From an uncultured Pelagibacteraceae bacterium (lineage in GTDB: Bacteria; Pseudomonadota; Alphaproteobacteria; Pelagibacterales; AG-422-B15), in assembly GCA_902517885.1 (NCBI GenBank), contig CABYDZ010000012.1, positions 1 through 33,447 of the forward strand: 33,447 nt of DNA, in the 5' to 3' direction. The notes under the pieces are model-generated. The model searched no databases and was not told the DNA's origin. It saw nothing but the letters and a program-made list of their open reading frames with translations. The stretch's first letter is position 1. Each line of letters starts with the position of its first letter. Position numbers and translations under genes: made by a program. Shown piece by piece: positions 6,888-15,338 of the stretch.

Positions 6888-7651
6888 AACTTAAATTGTT
6901 CATTTAGTATACGCTCGTCAAAAGAATGATTCTCATCGAAGAGAAGTTCTACTACTTGATCTTTACTTTGATGTACTTCAACAGAACTTATATCTCTAAA
7001 CTCAGTACTATCAGCTACAGCACTTACGGGTCTTTTCTTACTTTCAATAATCTCAAATTTCACATTTGACTCATTGTTAAGTATTGCACCTTTCCACCTT
7101 CTAGGTCGAAAAGCACTTATAGGAGTTAATGCAAGAACATCCGCATTTATTGGCAGTATTGGACCATGTGCTGATAAATTATAAGCTGTGCTTCCAGATG
7201 GAGTTGAAATCAATACACCATCACAGATAAGTTCATCCAACCTAACATTGCCATCAACTGAAATTTTAATTTTTGATGCTTGGTGAGTTTCTCTTAGTAA
7301 CGAAACTTCATTTATAGCAATTGCTTCATGAATAGAGCCGTTGACACTCATTGCTTTCATTATCAAGGGAGATATTTTAATTGATTGAGATTGATTAATT
7401 CTATTTAACAAATCGTTTTGATTTGAGGAGTTCATCAAAAATCCAATACTTCCGTAATTTAAACCAAAGAGAGGAAGGTCTTGAGACATGTGACTTTTTA
7501 TGGCTTCAAGCATAAATCCATCACCGCCTAATACAACGATAACATCTGAATTATCTAATGAGTTTGTACCGTACTGTTCTTCTAAAACCTTTTTTTGTTC
7601 AATAGCTTCATTATTACTAGACGTCAAAAAAACTGGTTTATTCAAATTCAT
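6884..7651 (-). CDS. nadK: NAD kinase
   Basis: 255 residues, normal for bacterial NAD kinases. It phosphorylates NAD to NADP in the cytosol. The diagnostic GGDG motif is at 42-45 (VLGGDGFMLEA), GLNYGSIGFLMN follows, then the substrate-binding region with SGSTAYNLSAHGPI. It faces the secreted-protein gene tail-to-tail with a four-base overlap and is divergent from glpK across 79 AT-rich bases. No other gene is in its unit within the window. Confidence 0.95.
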   Translation of the reverse strand: MNLNKPVFLTSSNNEAIEQKKVLEEQYGTNSLDNSDVIVVLGGDGFMLEAIKSHMSQDLPLFGLNYGSIGFLMNSSNQNDLLNRINQSQSIKISPLIMKAMSVNGSIHEAIAINEVSLLRETHQASKIKISVDGNVRLDELICDGVLISTPSGSTAYNLSAHGPILPINADVLALTPISAFRPRRWKGAILNNESNVKFEIIESKKRPVSAVADSTEFRDISSVEVHQSKDQVVELLFDENHSFDERILNEQFKF

Positions 7652-7730
7652 ATTAATTTGCCTACTAAAAAGTAATTCTTTATCTTAAAATACTCATTAA
7701 TTGAACATCAAAATTAATTAATAAATACAT

Positions 7731-9224
7731 ATGTCATTAAGTGGTTATATTCTCTCAATAGATCAAGGGACAACTAGTTCAAGAGCCTTAATTTTGAATG
7801 AATTAGGCCAAATACTTGCTCAAAAAAATATTGAGTTTAAGCAATATTATCCTGAAAACGGATGGGTTGAGCATGATCCAGATGAAATATTAAAAACAAC
7901 AACAGACGCAATTAAGCAAGTTTTAGCAGAGCTTAAAATAAATGCACAAGATGTTGTCGTAGCAGGCATAACCAACCAAAGGGAAACAATTGTCGCTTGG
8001 GATAAATTGACTGGCAAACCAATTTACAATGCCATTGTTTGGCAGGATAGACGTACAGAAGATTATTGTAACGAACTAAAAGAAAAAAATCTCATAGACA
8101 CCATAAAATCAAAAACGGGATTAGTCATTGATCCATATTTTTCTGCTACAAAAATTAAGTGGATTTTAGAAAATATTGAGGAAGCAAAAGAATGTCTCAA
8201 CAAAGGGAACTTATTAGTTGGAACAATCGATACATGGTTGATATGGAATTTTACAAAAGGATTAGAACATTCTACCGATGTAACAAATGCATCCAGAACA
8301 ATGCTCTATAGTATCGTTGATGGTCAATGGGATGAAGATCTGCTTGATATATTTGTATTACCAAAGAGTATACTTCCTCATGTTAAAAACTCAGTTGATG
8401 ATTTTGGTAAAATTGCACCTGACTTTTTTGGAAATGAAATTCAAATTGGTGGAGTTGCTGGAGATCAGCAGGCAGCCTCTGTTGGTCAATCTTGCTTTAA
8501 AGAAGGTATGGTAAAATCAACTTACGGCACAGGCTGTTTTTTACTTATGAATACAGGGGATAATATATTAAATTCCAAATCAAACCTCCTTTCCACAGTA
8601 GCTTATAATATTAAGGGAAAAAAAAGTTACGCAATTGAAGGCAGTATATTTAATGCTGGAACAGTTGTGCAATGGATGCGTGATGAATTAGAATTTTTTA
8701 ATAATGCGTCAGAGGTTGAGAGCTTAGCCAGCAAAAGCTCTAATGATATACATTTTGTACCAGCATTTACTGGATTAGGAGCCCCTTATTGGAGATCAGA
8801 TATCCGAGGTCAAATTTCTGGCATTACGAGAGATACCTCAAAAGCTGATATAGCCATGGCAGCTCTTAAATCTATTTGTTTTCAAACTAGAGATTTATTT
8901 GAGTGTCTCTTAAATGACTCAAATCTTACAAGAGAGAAGTTTATAATTCGTGTTGATGGTGGAATGACAAGCAATAATATGATGATGCAATTTTTGTCTG
9001 ATATTCTGCAGGTAAAAATAGAAAGACCGGTGAACCAAGAATCTACAGCAATTGGAGCTGCGTACTTAGCAGGTATTTATGCTGGCATATACAAAGATGT
9101 TGCAGACGTAGAAAAATTGTGGAAAACTGATCAGATATTTGAGCCGAAAATTTCAATTGATCAAGCTGAACAATTCTATGACGGCTGGAAAAAAACAATA
9201 GAAAGACTAATAAGCAATGGTTGA
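7731..9224 (+). CDS. glpK: Glycerol kinase
   Basis: 497 residues, matching the family (about 500). It phosphorylates glycerol to sn-glycerol 3-phosphate. It opens with the FGGY-family phosphate-binding stretch SIDQGTTSSRAL. WQDRRT and the second ATPase-fold signature with GGVAGDQQAA, later DGGMTSNNMMMQFLSD, are all in place. No glycerol facilitator or glycerol-3-phosphate dehydrogenase is adjacent, so the product may feed phospholipids or catabolism elsewhere. The end overlaps the next gene by eight bases, so the two are translated together. Confidence 0.96.
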   Translation: MSLSGYILSIDQGTTSSRALILNELGQILAQKNIEFKQYYPENGWVEHDPDEILKTTTDAIKQVLAELKINAQDVVVAGITNQRETIVAWDKLTGKPIYNAIVWQDRRTEDYCNELKEKNLIDTIKSKTGLVIDPYFSATKIKWILENIEEAKECLNKGNLLVGTIDTWLIWNFTKGLEHSTDVTNASRTMLYSIVDGQWDEDLLDIFVLPKSILPHVKNSVDDFGKIAPDFFGNEIQIGGVAGDQQAASVGQSCFKEGMVKSTYGTGCFLLMNTGDNILNSKSNLLSTVAYNIKGKKSYAIEGSIFNAGTVVQWMRDELEFFNNASEVESLASKSSNDIHFVPAFTGLGAPYWRSDIRGQISGITRDTSKADIAMAALKSICFQTRDLFECLLNDSNLTREKFIIRVDGGMTSNNMMMQFLSDILQVKIERPVNQESTAIGAAYLAGIYAGIYKDVADVEKLWKTDQIFEPKISIDQAEQFYDGWKKTIERLISNG

Positions 9225-9966
9225 TGTAAAAAATTCAGTTTCAAAAGAAGAATGGGATGTACGAGTAGATCTAGCAGCCTTTTATAGAACAATACCTTAC
9301 TTTGGTTGGGATGATTTAATTTTTACCCATATATCTGCAAGAGTACCTGGTACTGAAGATCATTTTTTAATAAACCCATATGGATTTTTGTTTGATGAAA
9401 TAACGGCCTCAAACCTAGTAAAAGTTGATATTAACGGCAAGATTATCAGTGAGACTAACAATCCTATTAATCCTGCCGGATTTATTATTCATAGCGCAAT
9501 TCACGAAGCAAGAAGCGATGCTCATTGTATTGTTCATTTACATTCAGATGATGGTGTTGCGGTTGCTTCATTAAAAGATGGCCTCTTACCTTTGGCGCAA
9601 ACTGGAATGCTTGTTCGCAACCAAATCGCTTACCATGATTATGAAGGTGTCGCTCTCCTTGAAGATGAAAAAACACGACTTGTTGCTGATTTAGGTGACA
9701 AAAATTTAATGATTTTACGTAACCACGGTACTTTAGCTGCAGGTAAAAATGTTGCCGATGCTTTTACTTATATCTACTTTTTAGAAAGAGCCTGTACTTA
9801 TCAAGTTCGTGCAATGGCTGGCAAATTAGAATTAAATAATCCGTCACCAGAGGCAATCGAAACTACCAGACAGCAAGGTGAGGCTACTCAAGGAATGGCT
9901 GGAGCGCTTTTATGGCCCGCAGTCAGAAGAAAGATGGAAAAGTTAGATCCATCATTCATGAATTAG
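9217..9966 (+). CDS. Class II aldolase/adducin family protein
   Basis: 249 residues, one aldolase_II domain. The metal-binding histidines of the fold are visible: H107 and H109 in VHLHS, and H170 in LRNHGT. Opening pattern GWDDLIFTHISARVPG. In true aldolases such as FucA a catalytic glutamate sits four residues before a conserved histidine; aligned by eye (H92 here) that position is G88, so this is an adducin-like member whose aldolase activity is doubtful. The reaction is therefore left open (aldolase, epimerase, decarboxylase or other). It overlaps glpK by eight bases, which suggests a shared pathway, perhaps of a three-carbon or sugar-phosphate compound. Confidence 0.85.
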   Translation: MVDVKNSVSKEEWDVRVDLAAFYRTIPYFGWDDLIFTHISARVPGTEDHFLINPYGFLFDEITASNLVKVDINGKIISETNNPINPAGFIIHSAIHEARSDAHCIVHLHSDDGVAVASLKDGLLPLAQTGMLVRNQIAYHDYEGVALLEDEKTRLVADLGDKNLMILRNHGTLAAGKNVADAFTYIYFLERACTYQVRAMAGKLELNNPSPEAIETTRQQGEATQGMAGALLWPAVRRKMEKLDPSFMN

Positions 9967-9979
9967 AAATCGATTATAA

Positions 9980-10008
9980 TTGACGTCCTAGCCATTTAAA
10001 GACATAGT
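9980..10008 (+). promoter_or_regulatory. Candidate promoter of formate dehydrogenase
   Basis: TTGACG (9980-9985), 17-base spacer, CATAGT (10003-10008). Just downstream, ATTCGA-AAAAA-TCGAAT (10012-10028) is a six-pair inverted repeat that could be a leader hairpin or an operator. AGGAGAAATTA precedes the ATG at 10058 as a good ribosome site. Confidence 0.4.
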
Positions 10009-10057
10009 TTCATTCGAAAAAATCGAATATTTAAGATAAATACAATAGGAGAAATTA

Positions 10058-11257
10058 ATGAAAATATTATGCATTTTATATGACGACCCAAAAGGTGGAA
10101 TGCCATCAAAGTATGCTTTGGATGATCTTCCAAAATTAGATAAATATCCTGATGGGATGACACTTCCATCTCCTAAGGCAATAGATTTCACACCTGGTGA
10201 ATTATTAGGATGTGTTTCAGGTGAACTTGGTCTAAGAAAGTTTTTAGAGGATGCTGGACACACACTTGTTGTAACATCTGATAAAGATGGCGACGGCTGT
10301 CAAGCTGATAAGGAATTAGTAGATGCAGATGTGGTGATATCTCAACCGTTCTTTCCATACTATCTGACAAGAGAAAAAATGGAAACAGCTCCAAATCTTA
10401 AAATGGCAATCACAGCAGGTATTGGATCAGATCATGTTGATTTGCAAGCTGCAATGGACCGTAAAGTAGATGTTGTTGAAGTAACTTTCTGTAACTCAAG
10501 ATCAGTTGCTGAGCATATTGTGATGCAGATTTTATCTTTGGTAAGAGATTACCACAATCAACATAGAATTATTAATGAAGGTGGATGGAATATTGCAGAT
10601 GCCGTTCAACGTTCTTATGACCTTGAAGGCATGCACGTTGGAACAGTAGCAGCTGGACGTATTGGTTTAGATGCTTTGAGAAAATTAAAACATTTTGATG
10701 TTCATATGCACTACTTTGATCGACATAAATTACCTGATGAAGTTGAAAAAGAATTAAATCTCACCTTTCATGAGTCAGTTGAGTCCATGGTAAAAGTTTG
10801 TGATGTAGTAACGATTAACTGTCCACTGCATCCAGAAACCGAGCATATGTTTAACGATGAGTTAATAGCCAAGATGAAAAGAGGCGCATACATTGTAAAC
10901 ACTGCTAGAGGTAAAATTTGTGATAAAGATGCAATTGCCCGTGCACTTGAATCTGGTCAGCTCAGTGGTTATGCAGGAGATGTATGGTTCCCTCAACCAG
11001 CGCCAAATGATCATGTATGGAGAACAATGCCTCATCACGGGATGACTCCGCACACCTCAGGAACGTCGCTATCAGCGCAAGCACGATATGCTGCAGGTGT
11101 AAGAGAAATCCTTGAGTGTTTCTTTGATGGATCACCTATAAGAGATCCGTATCTTATTGTTCAAAATGGCGAACTAGCTGGTATGGGGGCTCATTCCTAC
11201 AGTAAAGGCACTGCAACAGGCGGCTCTGAAGAAGCGGCTAAGTACCAAAAAAAATAA
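10058..11257 (+). CDS. fdh: NAD-dependent formate dehydrogenase (cofactor-free, D-2-hydroxyacid dehydrogenase family)
   Basis: 399 residues, co-linear with the well-studied Pseudomonas sp. 101 enzyme. It oxidises formate to CO2 with reduction of NAD, in the cytosol. The residues known from that enzyme fall on the same numbers here: N146 (CNS), Rossmann loop AAGRIG at 198-203, D221-R222 selecting NAD over NADP, R284 in NTARGK, D308 and Q313 in GDVWFPQPAP, H332 in PHTSG. The C-terminus GAHSYSKGTATGGSEEAA is also conserved. Good ribosome site AGGAG. This gives reducing power from C1 compounds; no other C1 gene is nearby, so formate must come from pathways encoded elsewhere. Confidence 0.97.
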   Translation: MKILCILYDDPKGGMPSKYALDDLPKLDKYPDGMTLPSPKAIDFTPGELLGCVSGELGLRKFLEDAGHTLVVTSDKDGDGCQADKELVDADVVISQPFFPYYLTREKMETAPNLKMAITAGIGSDHVDLQAAMDRKVDVVEVTFCNSRSVAEHIVMQILSLVRDYHNQHRIINEGGWNIADAVQRSYDLEGMHVGTVAAGRIGLDALRKLKHFDVHMHYFDRHKLPDEVEKELNLTFHESVESMVKVCDVVTINCPLHPETEHMFNDELIAKMKRGAYIVNTARGKICDKDAIARALESGQLSGYAGDVWFPQPAPNDHVWRTMPHHGMTPHTSGTSLSAQARYAAGVREILECFFDGSPIRDPYLIVQNGELAGMGAHSYSKGTATGGSEEAAKYQKK

Positions 11258-11267
11258 TTGTTTTTTC

Positions 11268-11295
11268 TATAGGACGGAAGAAATTCCGTCCTATA
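11268..11295 (+). promoter_or_regulatory. Perfect 12-pair GAAA-loop hairpin between fdh and hydroxylase
   Basis: The left arm begins at T11268 (TATAGGACGGAA), the loop is GAAA (11280-11283), and the right arm TTCCGTCCTATA ends at 11295. All twelve pairs are Watson-Crick. It ends four bases before ATG 11300. No T run follows, so it is not a classical terminator; it could be a message-stabilising 3' end for fdh, a control hairpin over the next start, or an operator. Confidence 0.75.
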
Positions 11296-11299
11296 TAAT

Positions 11300-11926
11300 A
11301 TGAATATGAGCAGTGTATTCAAAAATTATTTTTCTCATTCGACCGTAATTGGCTTCATCTTGATGGCTGTATTAGGCGTATTTTATATATTTAATACCGG
11401 CCTTATAAATGAATATCTAATTTGGATATTTATTCCAATCATACTAGCTCCATTTTATGAATGGTATGTTCATAAATTTCAGCTACACACTGAGCTTACA
11501 AAAAAAGATGGATGGTATAGGCGATACCAAATAGTTCTTCATCATGGACATCATCGAGATCCCGATAATATAAAACTTCAGTTTGCACCTTGGAGATATC
11601 TAATTTACACATACGGTCAGGTTTATTTATTTTATTCATTAATTTTTTGGAGCTTTGGTGCCGCCATGGTTCCATTTACTGGCCACCTTATCTATCATCT
11701 TTGGTATGAGTGGATTCATCTAGCGCACCATTCAAAAGGCTATAAACCTCTAACCAAAGTTGGTAAGAACCTTCGTGACGCCCATATGAGTCATCATTTT
11801 CATAATGAAAATTATAATTGGGGCATTACTAATATGATTGGTGATTATTTTTTCAAAACTCTGAAAGATAATAAATCTATTACTAAAAGTCCTACGACTA
11901 AAACAATTAACGGTTATACAGATTAA
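11300..11926 (+). CDS. Membrane di-iron fatty acid hydroxylase / sterol desaturase superfamily protein
   Basis: 208 residues with four or so membrane segments (about 15-32, 38-53, 102-120, 121-135). The histidine clusters of the superfamily are present: H58-x4-H63, HHGHH (81-85), H140-LAHH (140-144) and HMSHHFH (162-168), followed by NYNWGITNMIGDYFF. They bind two irons that activate oxygen for C-H hydroxylation of a lipid or carotenoid. The substrate cannot be read from sequence; a carotenoid hydroxylase would be attractive in a rhodopsin bearer but nothing here proves it. A second ATG at 11306 is possible. No clear ribosome site: a strong hairpin ends four bases before the start. Confidence 0.85.
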   Translation: MNMSSVFKNYFSHSTVIGFILMAVLGVFYIFNTGLINEYLIWIFIPIILAPFYEWYVHKFQLHTELTKKDGWYRRYQIVLHHGHHRDPDNIKLQFAPWRYLIYTYGQVYLFYSLIFWSFGAAMVPFTGHLIYHLWYEWIHLAHHSKGYKPLTKVGKNLRDAHMSHHFHNENYNWGITNMIGDYFFKTLKDNKSITKSPTTKTINGYTD

Positions 11927-11938
11927 TTTTGTTTTTAA

Positions 11939-12014
11939 TGGTGCCCCCACACGGACTTGAACCGCGAACCTATTGATTACAAATCAATTGCTCTACCAAT
12001 TGAGCTATAGGGGC
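11939..12014 (-). tRNA. tRNA-Thr (anticodon TGT)
   Basis: Read on the minus strand: acceptor GCCCCTA with TGGGGGC (one G-U pair), D arm AGCTCAATTGGTAGAGC, anticodon stem ATTGA/TCAAT with loop TTTGTAA (anticodon TGT), T arm GGTTCAAGTCC, discriminator A and encoded CCA. It reads ACA and probably other threonine codons. Confidence 0.97.
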
Positions 12015-12086
12015 GTATTAATGTATAAATCTTTTTTAAAATTATAAGCTTTATTTGTCTATATTTATTTATATTATAAAAGAAAT

Positions 12087-12185
12087 ATGAAAAAATTTTT
12101 AGAATTTATTGGTGGACAAATAGCTCTTGCTTATCTTGTAGTATTTTTCATTCTTGTATTGGCAATGATATCACTAGCTCTTTAG
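12087..12185 (+). CDS. Possible 32-residue single-pass membrane peptide
   Basis: An ATG at 12087 opens MKKFLEFIGGQIALAYLVVF and continues FILVLAMISLAL before TAG. It has a two-lysine N-terminus, then a hydrophobic helix of about 20 residues running to the end. A weak purine-rich AAAAGAAAT precedes the start. It fills most of the space between tRNA-Thr and rlmB and overlaps the end of rlmB by 12 bases tail-to-tail. The clean membrane-peptide design suggests a real small protein, but AT-rich DNA makes hydrophobic short frames common, so it is tentative. Function unknown. Confidence 0.4.
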   Translation: MKKFLEFIGGQIALAYLVVFFILVLAMISLAL

Positions 12186-12947
12186 AGTTGAGCTAGAAAT
12201 TTCATAAAATGCAATTGCTGCAGTATTGGAAACATTTAAACTTTCCAATTCATCACTTATATCAATTTTTATTACTTCATCGCATAGTGAGGTAGTTATC
12301 TTTCTTAGACCTTTATTTTCTGAACCGAGAATAATTACTACCTTTTTTGCAAATTTTGTTTCTTTCAGAGATTTTTCAGCACTCATTTCTAAACCATAAA
12401 TCCAATAACCAGATTCTTTTAATTTTTTAATACAAGAACTTATATTTTTAATCTTTGTAAAGGGCACTTTATCAATTCCACTGGATGCAGCTTTCGTTAA
12501 AAATGAATTTTCACTTACAGAGTTATCTTGAGTCAGTATTATACCGTCGAGTTTAAATGCCAAGGCAGAGCGAAATATTGCTCCTACATTTTGCGAATCT
12601 TCCAGTTGATCGAGCAAGACGATGATCGAATTTTCCTCATCACAGTTGTCTATAAATTCCTTCAGTTCGGGCATTTTAAGCTTTTCTACTCTAAGACAAA
12701 CTCCTTGGTGATTTGATATGCCTCCTAATAGATTTTCAATCTCCTCTCTCGTTTTATTTCTCTTTGCGAATTTGTATTTTTTTATATCTACTTCTTGAAT
12801 GAGCTTTTTCTCTGCTTCAAAAGTGAAATTTATCTCATATTTTTCTCTATTATTATTGTTTAGAGCGCCAATAACTGCATGATGGCCATAAATCCAGTAG
12901 TCTGAATTTTGCCTTTTTTTAGGGAGTTTTTTAAATCTATTCTTCAT
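12174..12947 (-). CDS. rlmB: TrmH/SpoU-family 23S rRNA (guanosine-2'-O-)-methyltransferase
   Basis: 257 residues. The N-terminal substrate-binding domain opens with YWIYGHHAVIGAL (17-29), as in RlmB. The trefoil-knot SAM domain has motif 1 DSQNVGAIFR (117-126), motif 2 ILGSENKGL (206-214) and motif 3 SLNVSNTAAI (236-245). RlmB methylates the ribose of G2251 in the ribosomal P loop; TrmH-like relatives act on tRNA, so the exact target is inferred from the N-terminal domain. It is transcribed away from the tRNA-Tyr/tuf block. Confidence 0.9.
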   Translation of the reverse strand: MKNRFKKLPKKRQNSDYWIYGHHAVIGALNNNNREKYEINFTFEAEKKLIQEVDIKKYKFAKRNKTREEIENLLGGISNHQGVCLRVEKLKMPELKEFIDNCDEENSIIVLLDQLEDSQNVGAIFRSALAFKLDGIILTQDNSVSENSFLTKAASSGIDKVPFTKIKNISSCIKKLKESGYWIYGLEMSAEKSLKETKFAKKVVIILGSENKGLRKITTSLCDEVIKIDISDELESLNVSNTAAIAFYEISSSTLKS

Positions 12948-13002
12948 GTATTTAAGAATTTACCATTTTTAATTTATTTAGGTTCAAAAATATTAATATT
13001 TA

Positions 13003-13031
13003 TTGATTTACCATCCTTTTTTACATATAAG
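13003..13031 (+). promoter_or_regulatory. Candidate main promoter of the tRNA-Tyr / tRNA-Gly / tuf unit
   Basis: TTGATT (13003-13008), exactly 17 bases, TATAAG (13026-13031), in the 152-base gap between divergent rlmB and tRNA-Tyr. The palindrome CCTTAAGG (13037-13044) lies at the expected transcription start. About 60 bases of leader then precede tRNA-Tyr. Confidence 0.55.
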
Positions 13032-13099
13032 TCACCCCTTAAGGTTCAATAGACTATGTCTAGGGAAACTTATCTTGAGATGTTGATAAAACTATCTCG

Positions 13100-13184
13100 G
13101 GAGGGGTGCCCGAGTGGTTAAAGGGGACGGGCTGTAAACCCGTTAGCTATGCTTACGTTGGTTCGAATCCAACCCCCTCCACCA
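13100..13184 (+). tRNA. tRNA-Tyr (anticodon GTA)
   Basis: Acceptor GGAGGGG pairs with CCCCTCC, discriminator A, encoded CCA. The anticodon stem ACGGG/CCCGT has loop CTGTAAA (anticodon GTA), with a long variable arm TAGCTATGCTTACG as in bacterial tyrosine tRNAs. First gene of the block; tRNA-Tyr, tRNA-Gly, tuf, tRNA-Trp is an old bacterial order. Confidence 0.97.
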
Positions 13185-13218
13185 CGTAAAGGTACCTTAG
13201 GGTAGCTTGAAGGAACAA

Positions 13219-13292
13219 GCGGGTGTAGCTTAGTGGTAAAGCTCCAGCCTTCCAAGCTGATTACGAGGGTTCGATTCCCTTCACCCGCTCCA
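13219..13292 (+). tRNA. tRNA-Gly (anticodon TCC)
   Basis: Acceptor GCGGGTG pairs with CACCCGC, discriminator T, encoded CCA. Loop CTTCCAA gives anticodon TCC. The anticodon stem has four pairs (CAGC/GCTG) and a C-A mismatch at the outer position, where most bacterial homologues have T-A. It lies 34 bases after tRNA-Tyr and 36 before tuf, so it must be cut from a common transcript. Confidence 0.96.
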
Positions 13293-13328
13293 AAATTAAA
13301 GTTGTTTAAAAACTGAGAGGAAAAAAAA

Positions 13329-14519
13329 ATGGCTAAAGAAAAATTCGATCGTAGTAAACCGCACTGTAACGTTGGTACTATTGGTCACGTGGATCATGGT
13401 AAAACTACTTTGACCGCAGCAATTACAAAAGTATTATCTGAGTCTGGTGGCGCAGAATTCACTGCATACGATGCAATTGATAAAGCACCAGAAGAAAAAG
13501 AGCGTGGAATTACAATTTCTACAGCACACGTTGAATATACAACTGATGCAAGGCACTATGCTCACGTAGATTGCCCAGGTCACGCTGACTACGTTAAGAA
13601 CATGATAACAGGGGCGGCTCAAATGGACGGAGCTATCTTAGTTGTTAACGCAGCTGACGGTCCTATGCCGCAAACACGTGAACATATTTTATTAGCACGT
13701 CAAGTTGGTGTTCCAGCAATTGTTGTTTATCTTAACAAAGTTGATCAGGTTGATGACGCTGAACTGCTTGAGCTTGTTGAAGTTGAAATAAGAGATATTC
13801 TTAATGAATATGATTTTCCTGGTGATACAACTCCGATTGTTAAAGGATCTGCATTAGCCGCAGTTGAGAGCCGAGATGATGAGATTGGCAAGAATTCTAT
13901 TGCAGAATTAATGAAAGCTGTTGATGAATTTATTCCACAACCAGAAAGAGATAAGGATAAGCCATTCCTTATGCCAATTGAGGACGTATTTTCAATTTCT
14001 GGAAGAGGAACAGTTTGTACCGGTAGAGTAGAAAGTGGAATTGTTAAAGTTGGAGAAGAACTTGAGATCGTTGGCATTAAAGATACTCAAAAAACCACTT
14101 GTACTGGAGTAGAGATGTTCAGGAAACTTCTAGATACTGGAGAGGCTGGAGATAATATCGGCGCTCTTTTAAGAGGCGTTGAGAGAGACCAAGTTGAGAG
14201 AGGTCAAGTGCTTGCTCATCCTGGAACTATTACTCCTCATACAAAGTTTAAATGTGAAGCTTATGTTCTTAAAAAAGAAGAGGGTGGACGACATACACCT
14301 TTCTTTACAAACTACAGACCTCAGTTCTATTTCAGAACAACAGATGTAACGGGTGTTTGTCAGCTTCCTGAAGGTACTGAGATGGTTATGCCGGGAGATA
14401 ATATTTCAATGGAAGTTGAAATGATTGCTCCAATTGCAATGGATAAAGGGGTGCGCTTTGCGATAAGAGAAGGTGGTCGTACGGTTGGCTCTGGCGTTGT
14501 AACGGAAATTATTTCATAA
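13329..14519 (+). CDS. tuf: Elongation factor Tu
   Basis: 396 residues, the standard length. The GTPase delivers aminoacyl-tRNA to the ribosome. G1 motif GHVDHGKT at 19-26, switch region RGITI, G3 DCPGH and G4 NKVD are present, followed by beta-barrel domains 2 and 3. GAGAGG (13315-13320) is a good ribosome site eight bases before the ATG. It lies inside a tRNA cluster, with tRNA-Trp beginning five bases after its stop. This is the only tuf in the window; the usual second copy between fusA and rpsJ is absent. Confidence 0.99.
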   Translation: MAKEKFDRSKPHCNVGTIGHVDHGKTTLTAAITKVLSESGGAEFTAYDAIDKAPEEKERGITISTAHVEYTTDARHYAHVDCPGHADYVKNMITGAAQMDGAILVVNAADGPMPQTREHILLARQVGVPAIVVYLNKVDQVDDAELLELVEVEIRDILNEYDFPGDTTPIVKGSALAAVESRDDEIGKNSIAELMKAVDEFIPQPERDKDKPFLMPIEDVFSISGRGTVCTGRVESGIVKVGEELEIVGIKDTQKTTCTGVEMFRKLLDTGEAGDNIGALLRGVERDQVERGQVLAHPGTITPHTKFKCEAYVLKKEEGGRHTPFFTNYRPQFYFRTTDVTGVCQLPEGTEMVMPGDNISMEVEMIAPIAMDKGVRFAIREGGRTVGSGVVTEIIS

Positions 14520-14523
14520 CTGG

Positions 14524-14599
14524 AGGAGTGTAGCTCAACTGGTAGAGCACCGGTCTCCAAAACCGGGGGTTGGGGGTTCGAGTCCCTTCGCTCCTGCCA
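14524..14599 (+). tRNA. tRNA-Trp (anticodon CCA)
   Basis: Acceptor AGGAGTG pairs with CGCTCCT (one T-G), discriminator G, encoded CCA. The anticodon stem CCGGT/ACCGG has loop CTCCAAA (anticodon CCA). It sits between tuf and secE, the conserved position in many bacteria, only 15 bases before the secE start, so secE mRNA is released by tRNA processing. Confidence 0.97.
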
Positions 14600-14614
14600 C
14601 TTAAGAAAAGAATT

Positions 14615-14803
14615 ATGAAACCTTTGAAGTTTATACAAGAAGTGAGAAGAGAAGGAGGCAAAGTAACATGGCCTTCTTCAAGAGAAACCCTTACAGGATC
14701 AGTGATGGTCGTCATTATTACTGCTTTTGCTGCAGTATTTTTCTTGATAATAGATCAAATTTTTAGCTTCGGGCTCGATAGACTGATAGGACTGGCTGTT
14801 TAA
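14615..14803 (+). CDS. secE: Preprotein translocase subunit SecE
   Basis: 62 residues, the short single-helix SecE. MKPLKFIQEVRREGGKVTWP is the amphipathic cytosolic helix with the conserved VTWPSxxET hinge, followed by one membrane helix (about 30-50). SecE clamps SecY in the export channel. The start at 14615 is chosen because an upstream ATG at 14570 would lie inside tRNA-Trp and add residues the family lacks. The stop TAA abuts the nusG ATG with no gap. Confidence 0.97.
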   Translation: MKPLKFIQEVRREGGKVTWPSSRETLTGSVMVVIITAFAAVFFLIIDQIFSFGLDRLIGLAV

Positions 14804-15337
14804 ATGACTCACAGATGGTATATTGTGCACGCTTATTCTGGTTTTGAAAAAAAAGTCGCAGCAGCTATTTTAGATAAAGCTAAAACTAAAAATATAGAAG
14901 CAGCATTTAGCGAGATCATTGTTCCCACTGAAGAGGTTGTAGAAGTTAAAAAAGGCAAAAAGAAAAATGCTGAAAGAAAGTTTTTCCCTGGTTATGTATT
15001 AACCAAGATGGAAATGACTGATGAAACATACCATATGGTCAAGGCACTACCAAAGGTCAGTGGTTTTTTAGGTCATACGCAAGGTAAGCCCTCGGCGGTG
15101 CCTGAAAGTGAGATAAATAAGATTTTACAAGACATAGAAGAAGGTGTAACTAGTCCAAAACCTTCTATTACATTTGAAGTGGGCGAGCAAGTCAGAGTAA
15201 GCGATGGACCTTTTGCCTCATTTAATGGATTAGTAGAGGAAATTGATGAAGAAAGATCTAGGGTTAAAGTTTCTGTTTCAATATTTGGACGATCTACACC
15301 AGTAGAACTTGAATATACACAGGTAGAAAAGGCATAA
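14804..15337 (+). CDS. nusG: Transcription termination/antitermination factor NusG
   Basis: 177 residues. The NGN domain (about 1-110) opens with [16 protein letters not shown] and contains [10 protein letters not shown]. The KOW domain near 125-155 reads [25 protein letters not shown]. It binds RNA polymerase clamp and couples it to Rho or to the ribosome. It begins directly after the secE stop, so the two are coupled. Normal length and motifs. Confidence 0.98.
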   Translation: MTHRWYIVHAYSGFEKKVAAAILDKAKTKNIEAAFSEIIVPTEEVVEVKKGKKKNAERKFFPGYVLTKMEMTDETYHMVKALPKVSGFLGHTQGKPSAVPESEINKILQDIEEGVTSPKPSITFEVGEQVRVSDGPFASFNGLVEEIDEERSRVKVSVSIFGRSTPVELEYTQVEKA

Positions 15338-15338
15338 A

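Noticed and set aside
11268-11295. Rho-independent terminator of fdh
   Set aside because: The stem is strong but no T run follows on either strand, so it is listed as a hairpin of unknown role.
11300-11926. Specific call of beta-carotene hydroxylase (crtZ)
   Set aside because: The histidine clusters are shared by fatty acid, sterol and carotenoid hydroxylases, and no carotenoid gene is nearby.
14570-14614. Longer secE start adding 15 residues
   Set aside because: It begins inside tRNA-Trp, and the added residues are not part of the SecE family; ATG 14615 fits.
14360-14638. Antisense open frame across the end of tuf and tRNA-Trp
   Set aside because: It runs through a tRNA gene and mirrors tuf codons; a shadow of real genes, as are the other long antisense frames in rpoB, rpoC, fusA and rplL.
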